Below, piece after piece: positions 52,618 through 62,322 of a stretch of DNA of 64,000 nt; the first letter of the stretch is position 1, and the number at the start of each line of letters is the position of its first letter. This stretch comes from Larkinella humicola (GTDB lineage: Bacteria; Bacteroidota; Bacteroidia; Cytophagales; Spirosomataceae), in contig NZ_VTWS01000002.1 in assembly GCF_008727875.1 (NCBI RefSeq), forward strand, positions 930,001-994,000, written 5' to 3'. The notes below the pieces were generated by a model. The model saw only the letters and a list, made by a program, of their open reading frames with translations. It ran no database searches and was not told where the DNA came from. The position numbers and the translations under genes are program-made.

Positions 52618-53618
52618 CAGGATTTTTTGGTCGACTTCGCGTTCAGAAACGTCTTAAAAGCCTGATAGTCTGCCGGCAGGGTCTTCCGGTCCGTATACGG
52701 TTCTTCGTAGCTGGTCAGCACGGTTTTCAGATCTTCACCTTCCGGAGTCCGGTAGGTCGGGTCGGCCCCGCGTTCCAGCAGAAGCTGGCAAATGACCCAG
52801 GACTGTCGCTGTGCGGCATACATCAGGGGCGATGTAAACGGCTTGATCGTGTACTCATTGCTACCGGCGGGCGCATTCGGATCGGCGCCGTGATCGAGCA
52901 ATACCTTTACTTTTTCAAGTTGCTCCACATCCAGTCCCATCACTTTAAAAAGCATCGGGCTGCCTGCGTGCGGCCTTTCATTCGGATCAACTCCTTTGGC
53001 TAAAAACCACTCCAGAAGGGCGGGCGAACCGATTTCGCAGATTTGAAAATGGGTGGGTGTGTGCAACGAATCAGGCCCCTGAAAGGTTGCACCATGTTCC
53101 ATCAGCAGTTCCATGCATTGCAGGACCCGTGGCGGATTCTGACTCCTGACCGCCGTCATGGCTGCAAAATCGAGCAGGGTCGTGGATTGGTAGCCGCTTT
53201 GATTGAGCTGGCGTGGGTTCTTTTGCAAGAGCGTTTTCAGTTGCTCCACATCACCAACCGCCACGGCAGCCGCAATTTGCTGCCGCTCTACATCCGGAAA
53301 ATAGAACGAGCCGTTTTCCACAGCCACGGCATCTCTGCGCTGTTTTTGTAATTCAAAATAATTGCTGATGCCGTTGTACAAGCCAAAAACCGCAGGCAAT
53401 GCCAGAACGATCAGCGCGGTGATCTTCGCAAAACGGTACGGCAGTAGATTGAGAACGATGAGCCCGGCCAGGACGAGCGTGGCAAAAATCGCCAGGCCCG
53501 ATTCCATGCCCCGCCCGGCGGCATCGTTGCCGGAGCGGTTCACGGTCATCAGGGTAAAAATGACCAGTGCTCCGTAAATGCCGATAAAAATCCAGTTGGT
53601 CGTAGTAATGATTTTCAT
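52617..53618 (-). CDS. Ankyrin-repeat membrane protein, paralogue 1
   Basis: 333 residues from ATG 53618 (MKIITTTNWIFIGIYGALV). The layout is the same as in the downstream paralogue: three N-terminal helices and then ankyrin-like repeats (VLQCMELLMEHGATFQGPD, PALLEWFLAKGVDPNERPHAG, KVKVLLDHGADPNAP, PLMYAAQRQSWVICQLLLERG). The two proteins match over most of their length, with the closest agreement in the repeats, so they arose by tandem duplication. A start further upstream (to 53654) adds 12 residues with no membrane features and is rejected. First gene of a likely three-gene operon ending at 50995. Confidence 0.82.
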   Translation of the reverse strand: MKIITTTNWIFIGIYGALVIFTLMTVNRSGNDAAGRGMESGLAIFATLVLAGLIVLNLLPYRFAKITALIVLALPAVFGLYNGISNYFELQKQRRDAVAVENGSFYFPDVERQQIAAAVAVGDVEQLKTLLQKNPRQLNQSGYQSTTLLDFAAMTAVRSQNPPRVLQCMELLMEHGATFQGPDSLHTPTHFQICEIGSPALLEWFLAKGVDPNERPHAGSPMLFKVMGLDVEQLEKVKVLLDHGADPNAPAGSNEYTIKPFTSPLMYAAQRQSWVICQLLLERGADPTYRTPEGEDLKTVLTSYEEPYTDRKTLPADYQAFKTFLNAKSTKKS

Positions 53619-53854
53619 GCCCCGAAGATGAGAAGAACAACCGGCGAACACCATCGAAAATCAACACTGAGTTGTTTTGGGTTAATAAGTAACGCCGGTA
53701 TCCAACGGCTGCCTTGACCACCGGGGTTTCACTCAATAGATTTCCGTCAGAAATTTTAGTCCAACCACCGTTTTTGACCAAACTTAAAGTAACTTAGGTA
53801 CCTGAATTACAGGGAGTTTTTTGTGTTTACTATTTTCATGGACCGAATTCCGTT

Positions 53855-55114
53855 ATGAAACGATATCTCACACTCCTGCTGGTCATGCTGTCGATTGCCA
53901 GCCGCGCCAATTCCATCCTGATTCCGATGGACGACCGCCAGAAAAACCACTTAAAGTCATACGGGATTGCCTATTTCGTTCTGAAAGCCGGACTGGAAGT
54001 CGACTGGCTGCTGAACTACCGGGGCGGGAGTTTCATGATCAAACACAGCCCGACCATCGAGACCGAATGCCGGGTTCGGGGCATTTCTTTCGAGATCATA
54101 TCGGATGCCGATGCCAACACCATTCAACAGCAGATTTCCAACCCGGACCTGAACATGGCGTCGGTCAAGCTGGTGTCGGCGGCCCGGATTGTGGTCTATT
54201 CCCCGATCAAGGTCAGCCCCTCCGAATTTGAAAATACGGATGCGGTTTTACTGGTGCTCAAATACGCCGAAATTCCGTTTGAGGTGGTGTATGACGAAGA
54301 AATTCTGAAAGGTGATCTGGCCAAATACGACTGGATTCACCTGCACCACGAAGATTTTACGGGTCAGTATGGCCGCAACACCCGCCGGATGTCGGCGGAA
54401 GATGTCAAGGCGCAGGAAGACATTGCCAAGAAATTCAATTACCCGAAAGTGTCCCAGATGAAACTGGCGGTTGCCAAGAAAATCCGCGATTTCTGCGCCG
54501 GGGGCGGGTATATGTTTGCCATGTGTTCGGGCGCCGAAACGTTCGACATTGCGCTGGCGGCCGAGGGCGTCGACATTGTGAGCAGCACCTACGACGGCGA
54601 CGGCATCGATCCCAAAGCGCAGTCGAAACTGGATTTTGAAAAAACCGTCGCCTTCCAGAACTTCACTCTCGAACTCGACAACGGCTACGGCGGCATGGCG
54701 TTCTCCGACATCAACAGCTCGGCAGGGCGGTTTGGCGGTGGCTGGGATCAACCCTCGGGCTATTTTAACCTGTTCAATTTCTCGGCGAAATGGGACATGA
54801 TTCCCGCCATGCTCGTTCAAAATCACGAATCGAACATCAAGGAATTCCACGGCCAGACCACGGCTTTTCGCAAAAGCACCGTCAAACCCAATGTGCTGGT
54901 AATGGGCACCAGCCCGTCCTCCGACCGCTACATCTACGGCGAAGTCGGCATTGGCCAATGGACGTTTTACGGGGGCCACGATCCTGAAGGCACGCGGGGC
55001 GGAGGCTGGCGAATGGCGACCGACCTGAATTTACACCCCAATTCGCCTGGTTACCGCCTGATTCTGAACAACGTGCTGTTTCCATCCGCCAAGAAGAAGA
55101 AGCGGAAGACGTAA
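53855..55114 (+). CDS. Exported protein with class I glutamine-amidotransferase-like core (often labelled asparagine synthetase B)
   Basis: 419 residues with a signal peptide (MKRYLTLLLVMLSIASRANS). The mature start ILIPMDDRQKNHLKSYGIAY and DWLLNYRGGSFMI are typical of a Bacteroidota family that is commonly labelled asparagine synthetase B, although neither the AsnB glutaminase nor the synthetase motifs are present. The middle contains GGGYMFAMCSGAETFDIALA (about residues 219-238), a nucleophile-elbow-like Cys as in class I amidotransferase or DJ-1/PfpI folds. The end (GQWTFYGGHDPEGTRGGGW) is conserved in the family. The substrate is unknown. The 3' end overlaps a palindromic element: the last codons (KKKKRKT) lie in its left arm. 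Confidence 0.75.
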   Translation: MKRYLTLLLVMLSIASRANSILIPMDDRQKNHLKSYGIAYFVLKAGLEVDWLLNYRGGSFMIKHSPTIETECRVRGISFEIISDADANTIQQQISNPDLNMASVKLVSAARIVVYSPIKVSPSEFENTDAVLLVLKYAEIPFEVVYDEEILKGDLAKYDWIHLHHEDFTGQYGRNTRRMSAEDVKAQEDIAKKFNYPKVSQMKLAVAKKIRDFCAGGGYMFAMCSGAETFDIALAAEGVDIVSSTYDGDGIDPKAQSKLDFEKTVAFQNFTLELDNGYGGMAFSDINSSAGRFGGGWDQPSGYFNLFNFSAKWDMIPAMLVQNHESNIKEFHGQTTAFRKSTVKPNVLVMGTSPSSDRYIYGEVGIGQWTFYGGHDPEGTRGGGWRMATDLNLHPNSPGYRLILNNVLFPSAKKKKRKT

Positions 55115-55171
55115 TTGCCCCGACAGCGGCCAACGGTCCTGTCGGCGGCAATTACGTCTTCCGCTTCTTCT
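55095..55171 (+). repeat. Bulged palindromic element, copy 5, with 25-bp arms reaching into the gene
   Basis: Arms 55095-55119 and 55147-55171 are perfect inverted copies. The left arm is the coding end and stop of the preceding gene, the right arm its inverted copy. The core reads CCGACAG (55120-55126), an unpaired C, GGCC, the loop AAC, GGTC, CTGTCGG (55139-55145) and an unpaired C. The stem change CCGACAG/CTGTCGG keeps pairing, and GGCC/GGTC is a G:T wobble. Confidence 0.88.
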
Positions 55172-55275
55172 GTATTCAGGCTGATTTTACGACAAACCGA
55201 ACCCTGACAGCGGCAATCACGTCTTCCACTTCTTCTGTATTCAGGCTGATTTTACGACAAACCGAACCCTGACAG
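55146..55275. repeat. Tandem 65-bp duplication between convergent genes
   Basis: 55146-55210 and 55211-55275 are directly abutting copies differing at two positions only. Each unit starts with CGGCAAT and ends with CCCTGACAG. Each contains an inverted copy of the 3' end of the upstream gene (first part) and an inverted copy of the 3' end of the hybrid kinase gene (last part). Confidence 0.92.
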
Positions 55276-55315
55276 GGCCTACGGCCGCTGTCAGGGTTCG
55301 GTTTGTCGTAAAATC
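55248..55315 (-). repeat. Bulged palindromic element, copy 6, with 28-bp perfect stem
   Basis: Arms 55248-55275 and 55288-55315 are perfect inverted copies including CTGACAG/CTGTCAG. The inner part is GGCC, the loop TAC, GGCC and one unpaired G at 55287, so the element is inverted relative to copy 5. The right arm contains the last eight codons and the TGA stop of the hybrid kinase gene. Confidence 0.9.
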
Positions 55316-58300
55316 GAGGCTTGTTGGAGCGCATTTTTCAATTCTTCAATCACGATCGGTTTGGCGATGTAGTCGTCCATCCCCGCGTGCAAACACGCTT
55401 CACGATCGTCGGCCATGGCGTTGGCCGTCATTGCAATGATGGTCGGTTGAGGCCCTGGCTGCTGGCGAATCCAGATGGTGGCTTCCAGACCGTTCACTTC
55501 CGGCATCTGCACATCCATCAGAATGACTTCGTAAAACCGCCGTTGCACCAGATCCAGCACCTCGGCGCCGTTTTGGGCCAAATGCGCCTGATAGCCCAGT
55601 TTACTCAGAATGTTGAGCGCCAGTTTCTGATTGGCCGGGTAATCTTCCGCGACCAGAATCTGCAGGGGATAGTCTTTGGAAAACTGATCCGACAGCGCGT
55701 GGTGGACCGCTTTGGCAGCAACCGTCCGGGGTTCGACCGATTGCTTCAGTTGTTTTTGCACCACATCAAAAAGCTGTTGCTGCTTGACGGGCTTGGTCAA
55801 AACCGCCGAGAAAAGTTCCGGATACGATTTGCGGCTTTCTTCACCGATGGAACTCAGCAGAATAACCGGCAGCGTCAGGGTTCGCCCGCGGATGGCCCGC
55901 GCCAGTTGCACCCCATTCATTTCCGGCATTTGCATGTCTGTAATAACCAGTTGAAAAGGAACTTCCTGGTTCATGATTGCCAGGGCCTGCTTGCCCGACG
56001 AAGCCGCTACCACCACGAGTTTCCACTGCTCAAGGTGGGCTTTCAGAATGGTCAGATTCGTGGGGTTGTCATCGACGAGCAAAACCCGTTTCCCGTCGTT
56101 TTCACCGGTATTGAAGAAAATATACTGCCGCTGGGCCTGCTGGCTGATCCGACATCGAATCGTGAACGTGAAGGTCGTTCCCGTTCCGATCTGGCTATGA
56201 ACCGTAATTTCCCCGCCCATGAGCTTAACCAGCCGCTCGCTGATGGCCAGCCCCAGGCCCGTACCACCATACCGCCGGGTCATCGACGAATCGACTTGTG
56301 AAAACGCTTTGAACAGCCGTTGCAGTTTGTCTTCCGGAATGCCGATGCCCGTATCCCGAACCCGAAAAACCAGTTCCAGTTCCTGATCGCTGATCCGCCG
56401 TTGCAACCCAATGCTGACAAACACTTCGCCCCGCTCGGTAAACTTGATGGCATTGCCCACGAGGTTGATCAGAATCTGACGCAGGCGCAGGCTGTCGCCG
56501 ATGACCTGTGTCGGCACCTGGGGATCCAGTTCATACACCAGGTCCAGCTCCAGTTCGGCGGCTTTGCTGGCAAACAGATCGAGGACGTCTTCCACACAAT
56601 GGCGCAAATCGACGTCCTGGAGTTCCAGTTCCAGACTCCCGGATTCGATCTTGGAAAAATCGAGAATGTCGTTGATCACCCCCAGCAGGTTGGTTCCGCA
56701 CTGGTGAATGGTGTCGACGTATTCGTGCTGCTCTTCCGACAGTTCCGTCTCCTGCAACAAATAGGTCATGCCCAGCACGCCGTTCATGGGCGTCCGGATT
56801 TCGTGGCTCATCGTGGCCAGAAAGACGCTTTTGGCCTGATTGGCTTTTTCGGCTTCTTCCCGTGCGTGTTTTTCCTGCAACCGTTGTTCGTGGATTTCTT
56901 CTATGAGCACCTGCAAATGTTCCGATTGGGTCTGAATTTCTTCCGACTGGTACAGCACTTCGGCAGTTCGTTCGCCAACCTCTTTTTCGAGTTCCTTCTT
57001 TTGGTTTTCGATGGTTTTTACCCGATGCCGGTACAAGCCATAGGCTCCCAGCAGCAAGGCCAGCACCAGGCCGGTCCGAAACCACCAGGTAGCCCAGAAG
57101 GGCGGGGTAATGACAATCCGGAGCGACGTGCCCCGCTCATTCCAGACGCCGTCGTTGTTGGATCCCCTCACCCGGAAAACATACTCGCCGGGGTCCAGGT
57201 TGGTGTACGTGGCCATCCTGGAATGACCGGCGTAAATCCAGCCCCGATCAAACCCCTCCAGTTGATACGCATACTGATTTTTTTCGGGCAGGCTGTAATT
57301 CAAAGCCGCAAAAGTTACCGAGAACATCGACTGCCAGTAGGCCAGCGTGATGAGGGTGTTTTCATCAATGCTTTTTCGAAGCAGCGAATCCGGAGCGCCA
57401 ATGACAACGGGTTGATTGAAAAGGTGGAAATGGGTGATAAAAACCGGTGGAATCGCCGAATTATCGCGCAAACTATCGGGATCAAACGCGTTCAGGCCGT
57501 TGGTTCCGCCAAAGAAAAGTTCACCCAGCCGCCCCTTGAACACCGCCCTCCGGTTGAACGAGTTACCCTGCAAGCCATCGCTGACGCTGTAGTTCCGGAA
57601 GGTGCCGGTCCGCGGATTAAACCGGGAAAGCCCCTGGTTGGTGCTGATCCAGAGGTTTTTCCGACGGTCTTCCACCAGCCCCTGAACCACCTCGTTCGGC
57701 AAGCCCTCCGGCTGACGGTATACCGTAAAGGCTTGTGCTTTGGCATTGAATTTGTTAAGCCCGCTGTCGGTGCCCACCCACACCGTACCGTTGGAATCTT
57801 CGTAAATGCTGTTGACCAGATTATTGCTCAAACTTCCGGGCACATTTCGGTGGTACCGGTACCTCGTAAAGGTGTTGCTCCGGCGATCGAACCGGTTTAG
57901 CCCACCGCCTTCCGTGCCGACCCAGATGGTGCCGCTCCGGTCGCAATACAACGCCCGAATAACCGCGTGGCTCAGGGTGCCCGGTTGGGTCGGATCAGGC
58001 CGGTAATGCGTAAACAAACCGGTTTTCTTATTGTAACGGCTCACCCCGGCGCCAAGCGTCCCGAGCCACAGGTTGCCTTCATGGTCTTCGGTAATGGCGC
58101 AAATGCTTTCGTGGCTGATGCCATCCGGGCCGTCACTCCTCGGAAAATTGACAAACTCACCCGGTTCTTTTTCCCACCGGCTCAGTCCGCCCTTGTAACT
58201 GCCCGCCCAAATCCGGTGATCGCGGTCTTCGAAAACGCACATCACGAAGTCGCTACCGATGCTGCGCGGGCGGTCAGGGAGGTGCATAAACCGGGTAAAC

Positions 58301-59508
58301 TGATTCGTTTTGCGGTCCAGGCGGTTCAGTCCCCCGCCGTCCGTCCCCATCCAGAGCTTCCCTTCAGCATCTTCCAGAACGGACAATACATTGTTGTTAC
58401 TGAGGCTGTTGGGATTGTTGCGATCTTTTTCATAGCGTTCAAATTTCCGGGGTTCACGGTCGTAAAAATTGATTCCTCCGCTGTAGGTGCCGATCCACAT
58501 ATCGCCTTTTCGATCCCGGCAAATGGCATAAATCGAGCCATTGTTCAAGCCTTCGCTGTTGGTTTCGCTGAAGGGATAGCGGATAACCGTAGCGAGATCC
58601 CTGCTCAGAATGCTAATGCCGCCGTTCCGGGTGCCCATCCACAGATCTCCCGCGTTGCCTTCTTCCAGCGAAATGACGTCGTTGTGGCCAATGGTGTTGA
58701 CATCGGTTTTGCTGTGTTGAAACCGGGTAAACGTTTGCTGATCGGCATTCAACAGGTTCAATCCCCCACCCTCAGTGGCCACCCAGATCCGGTTTCGTGA
58801 ATCCTGCAAAAGGGCCGTTGTGTTATTGTTGCTTAGCGAGCCCGGGTCGGCGGGATTGTTGACAAAGTGCCGGAAAGTTTGAGTCGTCGCGTCGAACAGG
58901 TCCAGCCCTCCTCCGCCCGTTGCCGCCCAGAGCCGTCCTTTCGCATCGACCAGCATATCGTAGATAAAATCATTCCCCAGACTCCGGGGTTTGGCCGCAT
59001 CGTGGGTGAAATGGGTGAAGGATTTCCGGGTCGGGTCGAAGCGGTTCAAACCGCCACCGTACGTGCCGACCCACAGCATTCCCTGACGATCCTCCGCAAT
59101 CGAAATCACCTGGTTATGACTCAGGCTGTTGAGTTTATCGGACGTCCGCTGAAAGCTGACAAAGGTGTCGGTTTCCCGGTCAAAAAGATTCAACCCGCCG
59201 TCTTCCGTGCCAACCCACAGGCGACCTTTCCGGTCTTCATAAAGGGCCCGAATAAAATTATGACTCAGGCTGGTCGCTTTTTTCGGGTCATTCCGGTATA
59301 CGGTGAAGGTGTAGCCATCAAACCGGTTTAAACCGTCCTGCGTGCCAAACCACATAAATCCCCGCTTGTCCTGTAAAATACAGGTTATATTGTTTTGGGA
59401 TAGCCCTTCATTGGTGGTAAGGTGTTTAAACCGTATCGGAACGGCCTGGGCATCAAATGGCTGAACCTGCAACAGGAATAGCAATAGAACAGCACATATT
59501 ACTTTCAT
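55291..59508 (-). CDS. Hybrid histidine kinase with two-propeller sensor and two receiver domains
   Basis: 1405 residues. A signal peptide is followed by 14 Reg_prop repeats (for example [32 protein letters not shown]), enough for two seven-bladed propellers, to about residue 690. Next come a Y_Y_Y domain (about 735-800, [16 protein letters not shown]), one transmembrane helix (about 806-828) and a coiled coil. Then HisKA with [15 protein letters not shown] (His near 901), HATPase_c with [14 protein letters not shown] and [12 protein letters not shown], and two receivers with phospho-acceptor Asp in [12 protein letters not shown] (near 1190) and [13 protein letters not shown] (near 1332). Classical Bacteroides HTCS proteins end in an AraC DNA-binding domain; here there is none, so a separate response regulator must carry the output. 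The 3' end lies inside a palindromic repeat. Confidence 0.94.
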   Translation of the reverse strand: MKVICAVLLLFLLQVQPFDAQAVPIRFKHLTTNEGLSQNNITCILQDKRGFMWFGTQDGLNRFDGYTFTVYRNDPKKATSLSHNFIRALYEDRKGRLWVGTEDGGLNLFDRETDTFVSFQRTSDKLNSLSHNQVISIAEDRQGMLWVGTYGGGLNRFDPTRKSFTHFTHDAAKPRSLGNDFIYDMLVDAKGRLWAATGGGGLDLFDATTQTFRHFVNNPADPGSLSNNNTTALLQDSRNRIWVATEGGGLNLLNADQQTFTRFQHSKTDVNTIGHNDVISLEEGNAGDLWMGTRNGGISILSRDLATVIRYPFSETNSEGLNNGSIYAICRDRKGDMWIGTYSGGINFYDREPRKFERYEKDRNNPNSLSNNNVLSVLEDAEGKLWMGTDGGGLNRLDRKTNQFTRFMHLPDRPRSIGSDFVMCVFEDRDHRIWAGSYKGGLSRWEKEPGEFVNFPRSDGPDGISHESICAITEDHEGNLWLGTLGAGVSRYNKKTGLFTHYRPDPTQPGTLSHAVIRALYCDRSGTIWVGTEGGGLNRFDRRSNTFTRYRYHRNVPGSLSNNLVNSIYEDSNGTVWVGTDSGLNKFNAKAQAFTVYRQPEGLPNEVVQGLVEDRRKNLWISTNQGLSRFNPRTGTFRNYSVSDGLQGNSFNRRAVFKGRLGELFFGGTNGLNAFDPDSLRDNSAIPPVFITHFHLFNQPVVIGAPDSLLRKSIDENTLITLAYWQSMFSVTFAALNYSLPEKNQYAYQLEGFDRGWIYAGHSRMATYTNLDPGEYVFRVRGSNNDGVWNERGTSLRIVITPPFWATWWFRTGLVLALLLGAYGLYRHRVKTIENQKKELEKEVGERTAEVLYQSEEIQTQSEHLQVLIEEIHEQRLQEKHAREEAEKANQAKSVFLATMSHEIRTPMNGVLGMTYLLQETELSEEQHEYVDTIHQCGTNLLGVINDILDFSKIESGSLELELQDVDLRHCVEDVLDLFASKAAELELDLVYELDPQVPTQVIGDSLRLRQILINLVGNAIKFTERGEVFVSIGLQRRISDQELELVFRVRDTGIGIPEDKLQRLFKAFSQVDSSMTRRYGGTGLGLAISERLVKLMGGEITVHSQIGTGTTFTFTIRCRISQQAQRQYIFFNTGENDGKRVLLVDDNPTNLTILKAHLEQWKLVVVAASSGKQALAIMNQEVPFQLVITDMQMPEMNGVQLARAIRGRTLTLPVILLSSIGEESRKSYPELFSAVLTKPVKQQQLFDVVQKQLKQSVEPRTVAAKAVHHALSDQFSKDYPLQILVAEDYPANQKLALNILSKLGYQAHLAQNGAEVLDLVQRRFYEVILMDVQMPEVNGLEATIWIRQQPGPQPTIIAMTANAMADDREACLHAGMDDYIAKPIVIEELKNALQQASILRQTEP

Positions 59509-59729
59509 ACGAAGCCCGTTGCGTTATTTTTAATAAAATAACTGTTTCTCAACAAATTATAAACGTGTCTGGCAATTGTACTATTCCATCAAAAATCGTG
59601 CGTAAAATTTTATTCACAGAAAACAGTTTTGTTATCGATTGATTTTTCATGTTGCCTTATTCACCAAACCCCGCCCAGTGTCAATTACCGCTTAAATAGT
59701 GAGTGATCGGTTCGTTATTTCGATCCATT

Positions 59730-60434
59730 ATGGAACGATTTTTCACCTTGTTCGTCGCCAGCCTGTGTGCGGCTCCCCTGTTTTATTTTTTGTTTTCCGA
59801 AGTGACCGTTGCCCTCAACAGCCAGGCCACCGGTCCCGATGCCCGGCTGGGCGTAGCCTACCTGGCAACCTGGGGCGGTTTTCTGGCGGCATTCGTCGGG
59901 TTCTTCGTGGTCTGGTTTCTGGCTCGGTATTGTCTGGTCGAAACGTACCTCCGGTACCTCCAGGTTTTCGACGGGATTGCGCTCATTGGCTGGTTCGTAT
60001 TCTACCTGAACTGGTCGGATCAGCAGGAATACCGGCTGGACTATCCCAACCACCGGGCGGTGTTGGAAGTGGAAATGCGTGCCGCCCAATCGTTTCTCAA
60101 GGGCGAGCCCATCGACAAAGTCCTGATTCCCCAGTTCATCGGGCAGGACCTGGACATGTCGCATGTGGATCGGATACGGAAGGAGGGAAATTTTGTAATT
60201 TTACCGTGGGAAACCACCCCAATCAGTCTGAAAAAATGGCAAATGCGGGTATTCGTTCATACTACTCCGGTCGATTTTCCGCTCGACCTGCCCAGGCGGC
60301 CGCAGGCATCGACGGATTGGTCGGCCTGGCTGATTCCGTCCGATAAACAGGAAGATCCTTTGCCCGATGGCGCCCTGGAACACACCGCGCTCCGGTATCG
60401 CTTCCGGCTAATTCCCCACGGGTCGCCGGAATAA
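59730..60434 (+). CDS. Hypothetical membrane protein with large soluble C-terminal part
   Basis: 234 residues from ATG 59730 (MERFFTLFVASLCAAPLFYF); a GTG start at 59703 is possible but less likely. Three helices: about 4-22, 40-64 (YLATWGGFLAAFVGFFVVWFL) and 78-94 (FDGIALIGWFVFYLNW). The soluble remainder (about 98-234) is beta-rich with VLEVEMRAAQSFLKGEP and MRVFVHTTPVDFPLDLP. No family recognised. The 221-nt gap from the hybrid kinase gene start (divergent) shows an AT-rich stretch but no clear site. It is convergent with the carbonic anhydrase gene. Confidence 0.65.
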   Translation: MERFFTLFVASLCAAPLFYFLFSEVTVALNSQATGPDARLGVAYLATWGGFLAAFVGFFVVWFLARYCLVETYLRYLQVFDGIALIGWFVFYLNWSDQQEYRLDYPNHRAVLEVEMRAAQSFLKGEPIDKVLIPQFIGQDLDMSHVDRIRKEGNFVILPWETTPISLKKWQMRVFVHTTPVDFPLDLPRRPQASTDWSAWLIPSDKQEDPLPDGALEHTALRYRFRLIPHGSPE

Positions 60435-60451
60435 GCAACTTGATGGATCAG

Positions 60452-60491
60452 CTGAGCCGACCGACCGCCGATCACGGGTCGGGCGACTCAG
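60452..60491. terminator. Possible hairpin terminator between convergent genes
   Basis: CTGAGCCGACC near 60452-60462 pairs imperfectly with GGGTCGGGCGACTCAG at 60476-60491 (outer CTGAG/CTCAG, inner CCGACC/GGTCGG, unequal bulge). No T tract follows, so termination is only suggested. Confidence 0.4.
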
Positions 60492-60499
60492 TGAACGAC

Positions 60500-61150
60500 T
60501 TATTTCACGATAGGTGAAACCGGCTCATAGAGGTTGTATATCTCCATGATGCTTTTCATTTTCTCTTCAAAATTAATCTTCAGATCAATCAATTTTCCGG
60601 TACGAACATCGAACACCCAGCCGTGAACCCGGACACCCCGTTCCCGGAAAGCTTCCTGAATGGCTGCGGTTTTGATCAGATTCACACACTGTTCTTCCAC
60701 GTTCAGTTCCACGAGTCGGTCGTAACGGGCTTTAACATCCGCGATGGCATTCAATTCGTCCTTATGAAAGCGGTATACATCGCGAATATTGCGCAACCAC
60801 GGGTTTAAAATGCCTAAATCGACCGGTTCCATGGCCGCTTTCACGCCCCCGCAGTTGTAGTGTCCACACACCACTACATGGTTGACTTTCAAGTGCCGGA
60901 CGGCATAATTCAACACCGACATGACATTTAAATCGACGTTGTTGACCAGGTTCGCAATGTTCCGGTGTACGAACACTTCGCCCGGCTTAACCCCCATCAG
61001 GTCTTCGGCAGTAACCCGGCTGTCGGAACAGCCAATGTAGAGAAACTCCGGCTGCTGCCCCTGCGACAACTTAGTGAAATAATCTTTGTCGCCAGCCAGT
61101 TTCTCGGCGATCCACTTTTCGTTGTTTTGAAATACGCTGCTAATATTCAT
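60500..61150 (-). CDS. Beta-class carbonic anhydrase
   Basis: 216 residues, cytoplasmic zinc enzyme that interconverts carbon dioxide and bicarbonate. Zinc ligands are visible as Cys in YIGCSDSRVTAEDLMG (about 37-52), His and Cys in VVCGHYNCGGVKAAM (about 97-111), with the Asp-Arg pair of CSDSR completing the active site. FVHRNIANLV and VHGWVFDVRTGKLIDL are other family hallmarks. Length matches the E. coli Can type. It would supply bicarbonate for CarB, PurK and fatty acid synthesis. Divergent gap upstream of about 120 nt. Confidence 0.95.
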   Translation of the reverse strand: MNISSVFQNNEKWIAEKLAGDKDYFTKLSQGQQPEFLYIGCSDSRVTAEDLMGVKPGEVFVHRNIANLVNNVDLNVMSVLNYAVRHLKVNHVVVCGHYNCGGVKAAMEPVDLGILNPWLRNIRDVYRFHKDELNAIADVKARYDRLVELNVEEQCVNLIKTAAIQEAFRERGVRVHGWVFDVRTGKLIDLKINFEEKMKSIMEIYNLYEPVSPIVK

Positions 61151-61270
61151 GGGATAGGATGATAAAGTAAGCGCCCAATCTCGCCAATATATTTCTTTCT
61201 TTCAAAAATCAGACAAAAAACCGACTGTACATCACACCCAACCGGTCGCCCCTTTTTTATGGTTGTTGGA

Positions 61271-62143
61271 TTATTTCTCTTCCGCAGTCTGATCGATTAG
61301 CTTCTGCAAGGCCTTATCGAGATCCGGGGTATCTGGGAGCGTCAGCCGGAAAATTTCTTCGAGTGCGGTACGGAATTCGGCCACACTGCGGAGTTCACGC
61401 TGCTCCGATTCGCCCCCCAAATGGTGCGTCGTCAACACCGTATCGCGCAGGCCATACCGCCGGTCGACCGTCGTTCGGGCGACGGCCAGGCTGCGGAGAA
61501 AATACGAATTGGGATGCGAACACAGGTAATAGCTGAACATTTCGTAATCGGGCAACAGAAACTCCCGCAACGTAAAGCGATACAACGACCGCCACTCGTT
61601 CCTGACTTCAGCCTGTACTTCCAGCTCACCATTTGATTCGATCAACCGGAACGGCTCGTGGGGAGTTTCCTGCACGGTATTCAGCTCAAGCCGTACGGGG
61701 CCGGTGGGCGACAAACCGCCAAAGCCCACATCCACCAGGTACGATTCCGGCCCCACCTCCACCTGCAGCAGCATATGGCTGATGGCTTTGACACTGCCTT
61801 CCGGAACGTTCCACAAAACGCGGGCGGCCAGTCCCCGAACCCGAAATCCCAGGGTTTGCAAGACGAAGCTCAACAACCGGTTTTGTTCGAAACAATACCC
61901 GCCCCGCCCACGCTGCACCATTTTTTGCTGCAGCGACTCACTGTCCAGCAAAACCGGCAGGCCCAGCAACGGGTTGAGATTTTCAAACGGGATGCTTTCG
62001 GTGTGGAGACGTTGGAGGGTTCGCAGCGTTTCGAGCGTGGGCGTGCGGTCTCCGGTGTACCCAATGCGCTGAAAATAAGCGTCGAGATCGATTCCCGACG
62101 TAGCTGGCGCTGGTTCTTGTTGCGGAATGAGTTGGGATGGCAT
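61271..62143 (-). CDS. nat: Arylamine N-acetyltransferase
   Basis: 290 residues from ATG 62143 (MPSQLIPQQEP); the frame runs on to 62194 but that part looks unrelated. The catalytic triad is seen as Cys in GRGGYCFEQNRLL (about residue 83), His in VKAISHMLLQVEV (about 123) and Asp in YLVDVGFGG (about 138). Also typical are IPFENLNPLLG and FSYYLCSHPNSYF. NAT transfers acetyl groups from acetyl-CoA to arylamines and hydrazines through an acetyl-cysteine. Cytoplasmic. It is divergent from the HTH_42 gene. Confidence 0.94.
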   Translation of the reverse strand: MPSQLIPQQEPAPATSGIDLDAYFQRIGYTGDRTPTLETLRTLQRLHTESIPFENLNPLLGLPVLLDSESLQQKMVQRGRGGYCFEQNRLLSFVLQTLGFRVRGLAARVLWNVPEGSVKAISHMLLQVEVGPESYLVDVGFGGLSPTGPVRLELNTVQETPHEPFRLIESNGELEVQAEVRNEWRSLYRFTLREFLLPDYEMFSYYLCSHPNSYFLRSLAVARTTVDRRYGLRDTVLTTHHLGGESEQRELRSVAEFRTALEEIFRLTLPDTPDLDKALQKLIDQTAEEK

Positions 62144-62322
62144 GGGTGCAAAGTTATCAACACCCCTGAAAAAATAAGCGGGAAAATTTTTCAAAAATTC
62201 AAACGCCCGGTTTTTACTGCTGACACAGGGCTGTCACCCATCGGTTGTACTTTTACTTTTGATCGATACGAAACGGCAACCAACCCAATCCCGACCCGCC
62301 ATCGTCCCTTTTCACCGACGCC

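Noticed and set aside
56320-57900. 526-codon plus-strand frame inside the hybrid kinase gene
   Set aside because: Antisense shadow of HisKA, HATPase and Y_Y_Y coding sequence. No start context, domain or signal peptide.
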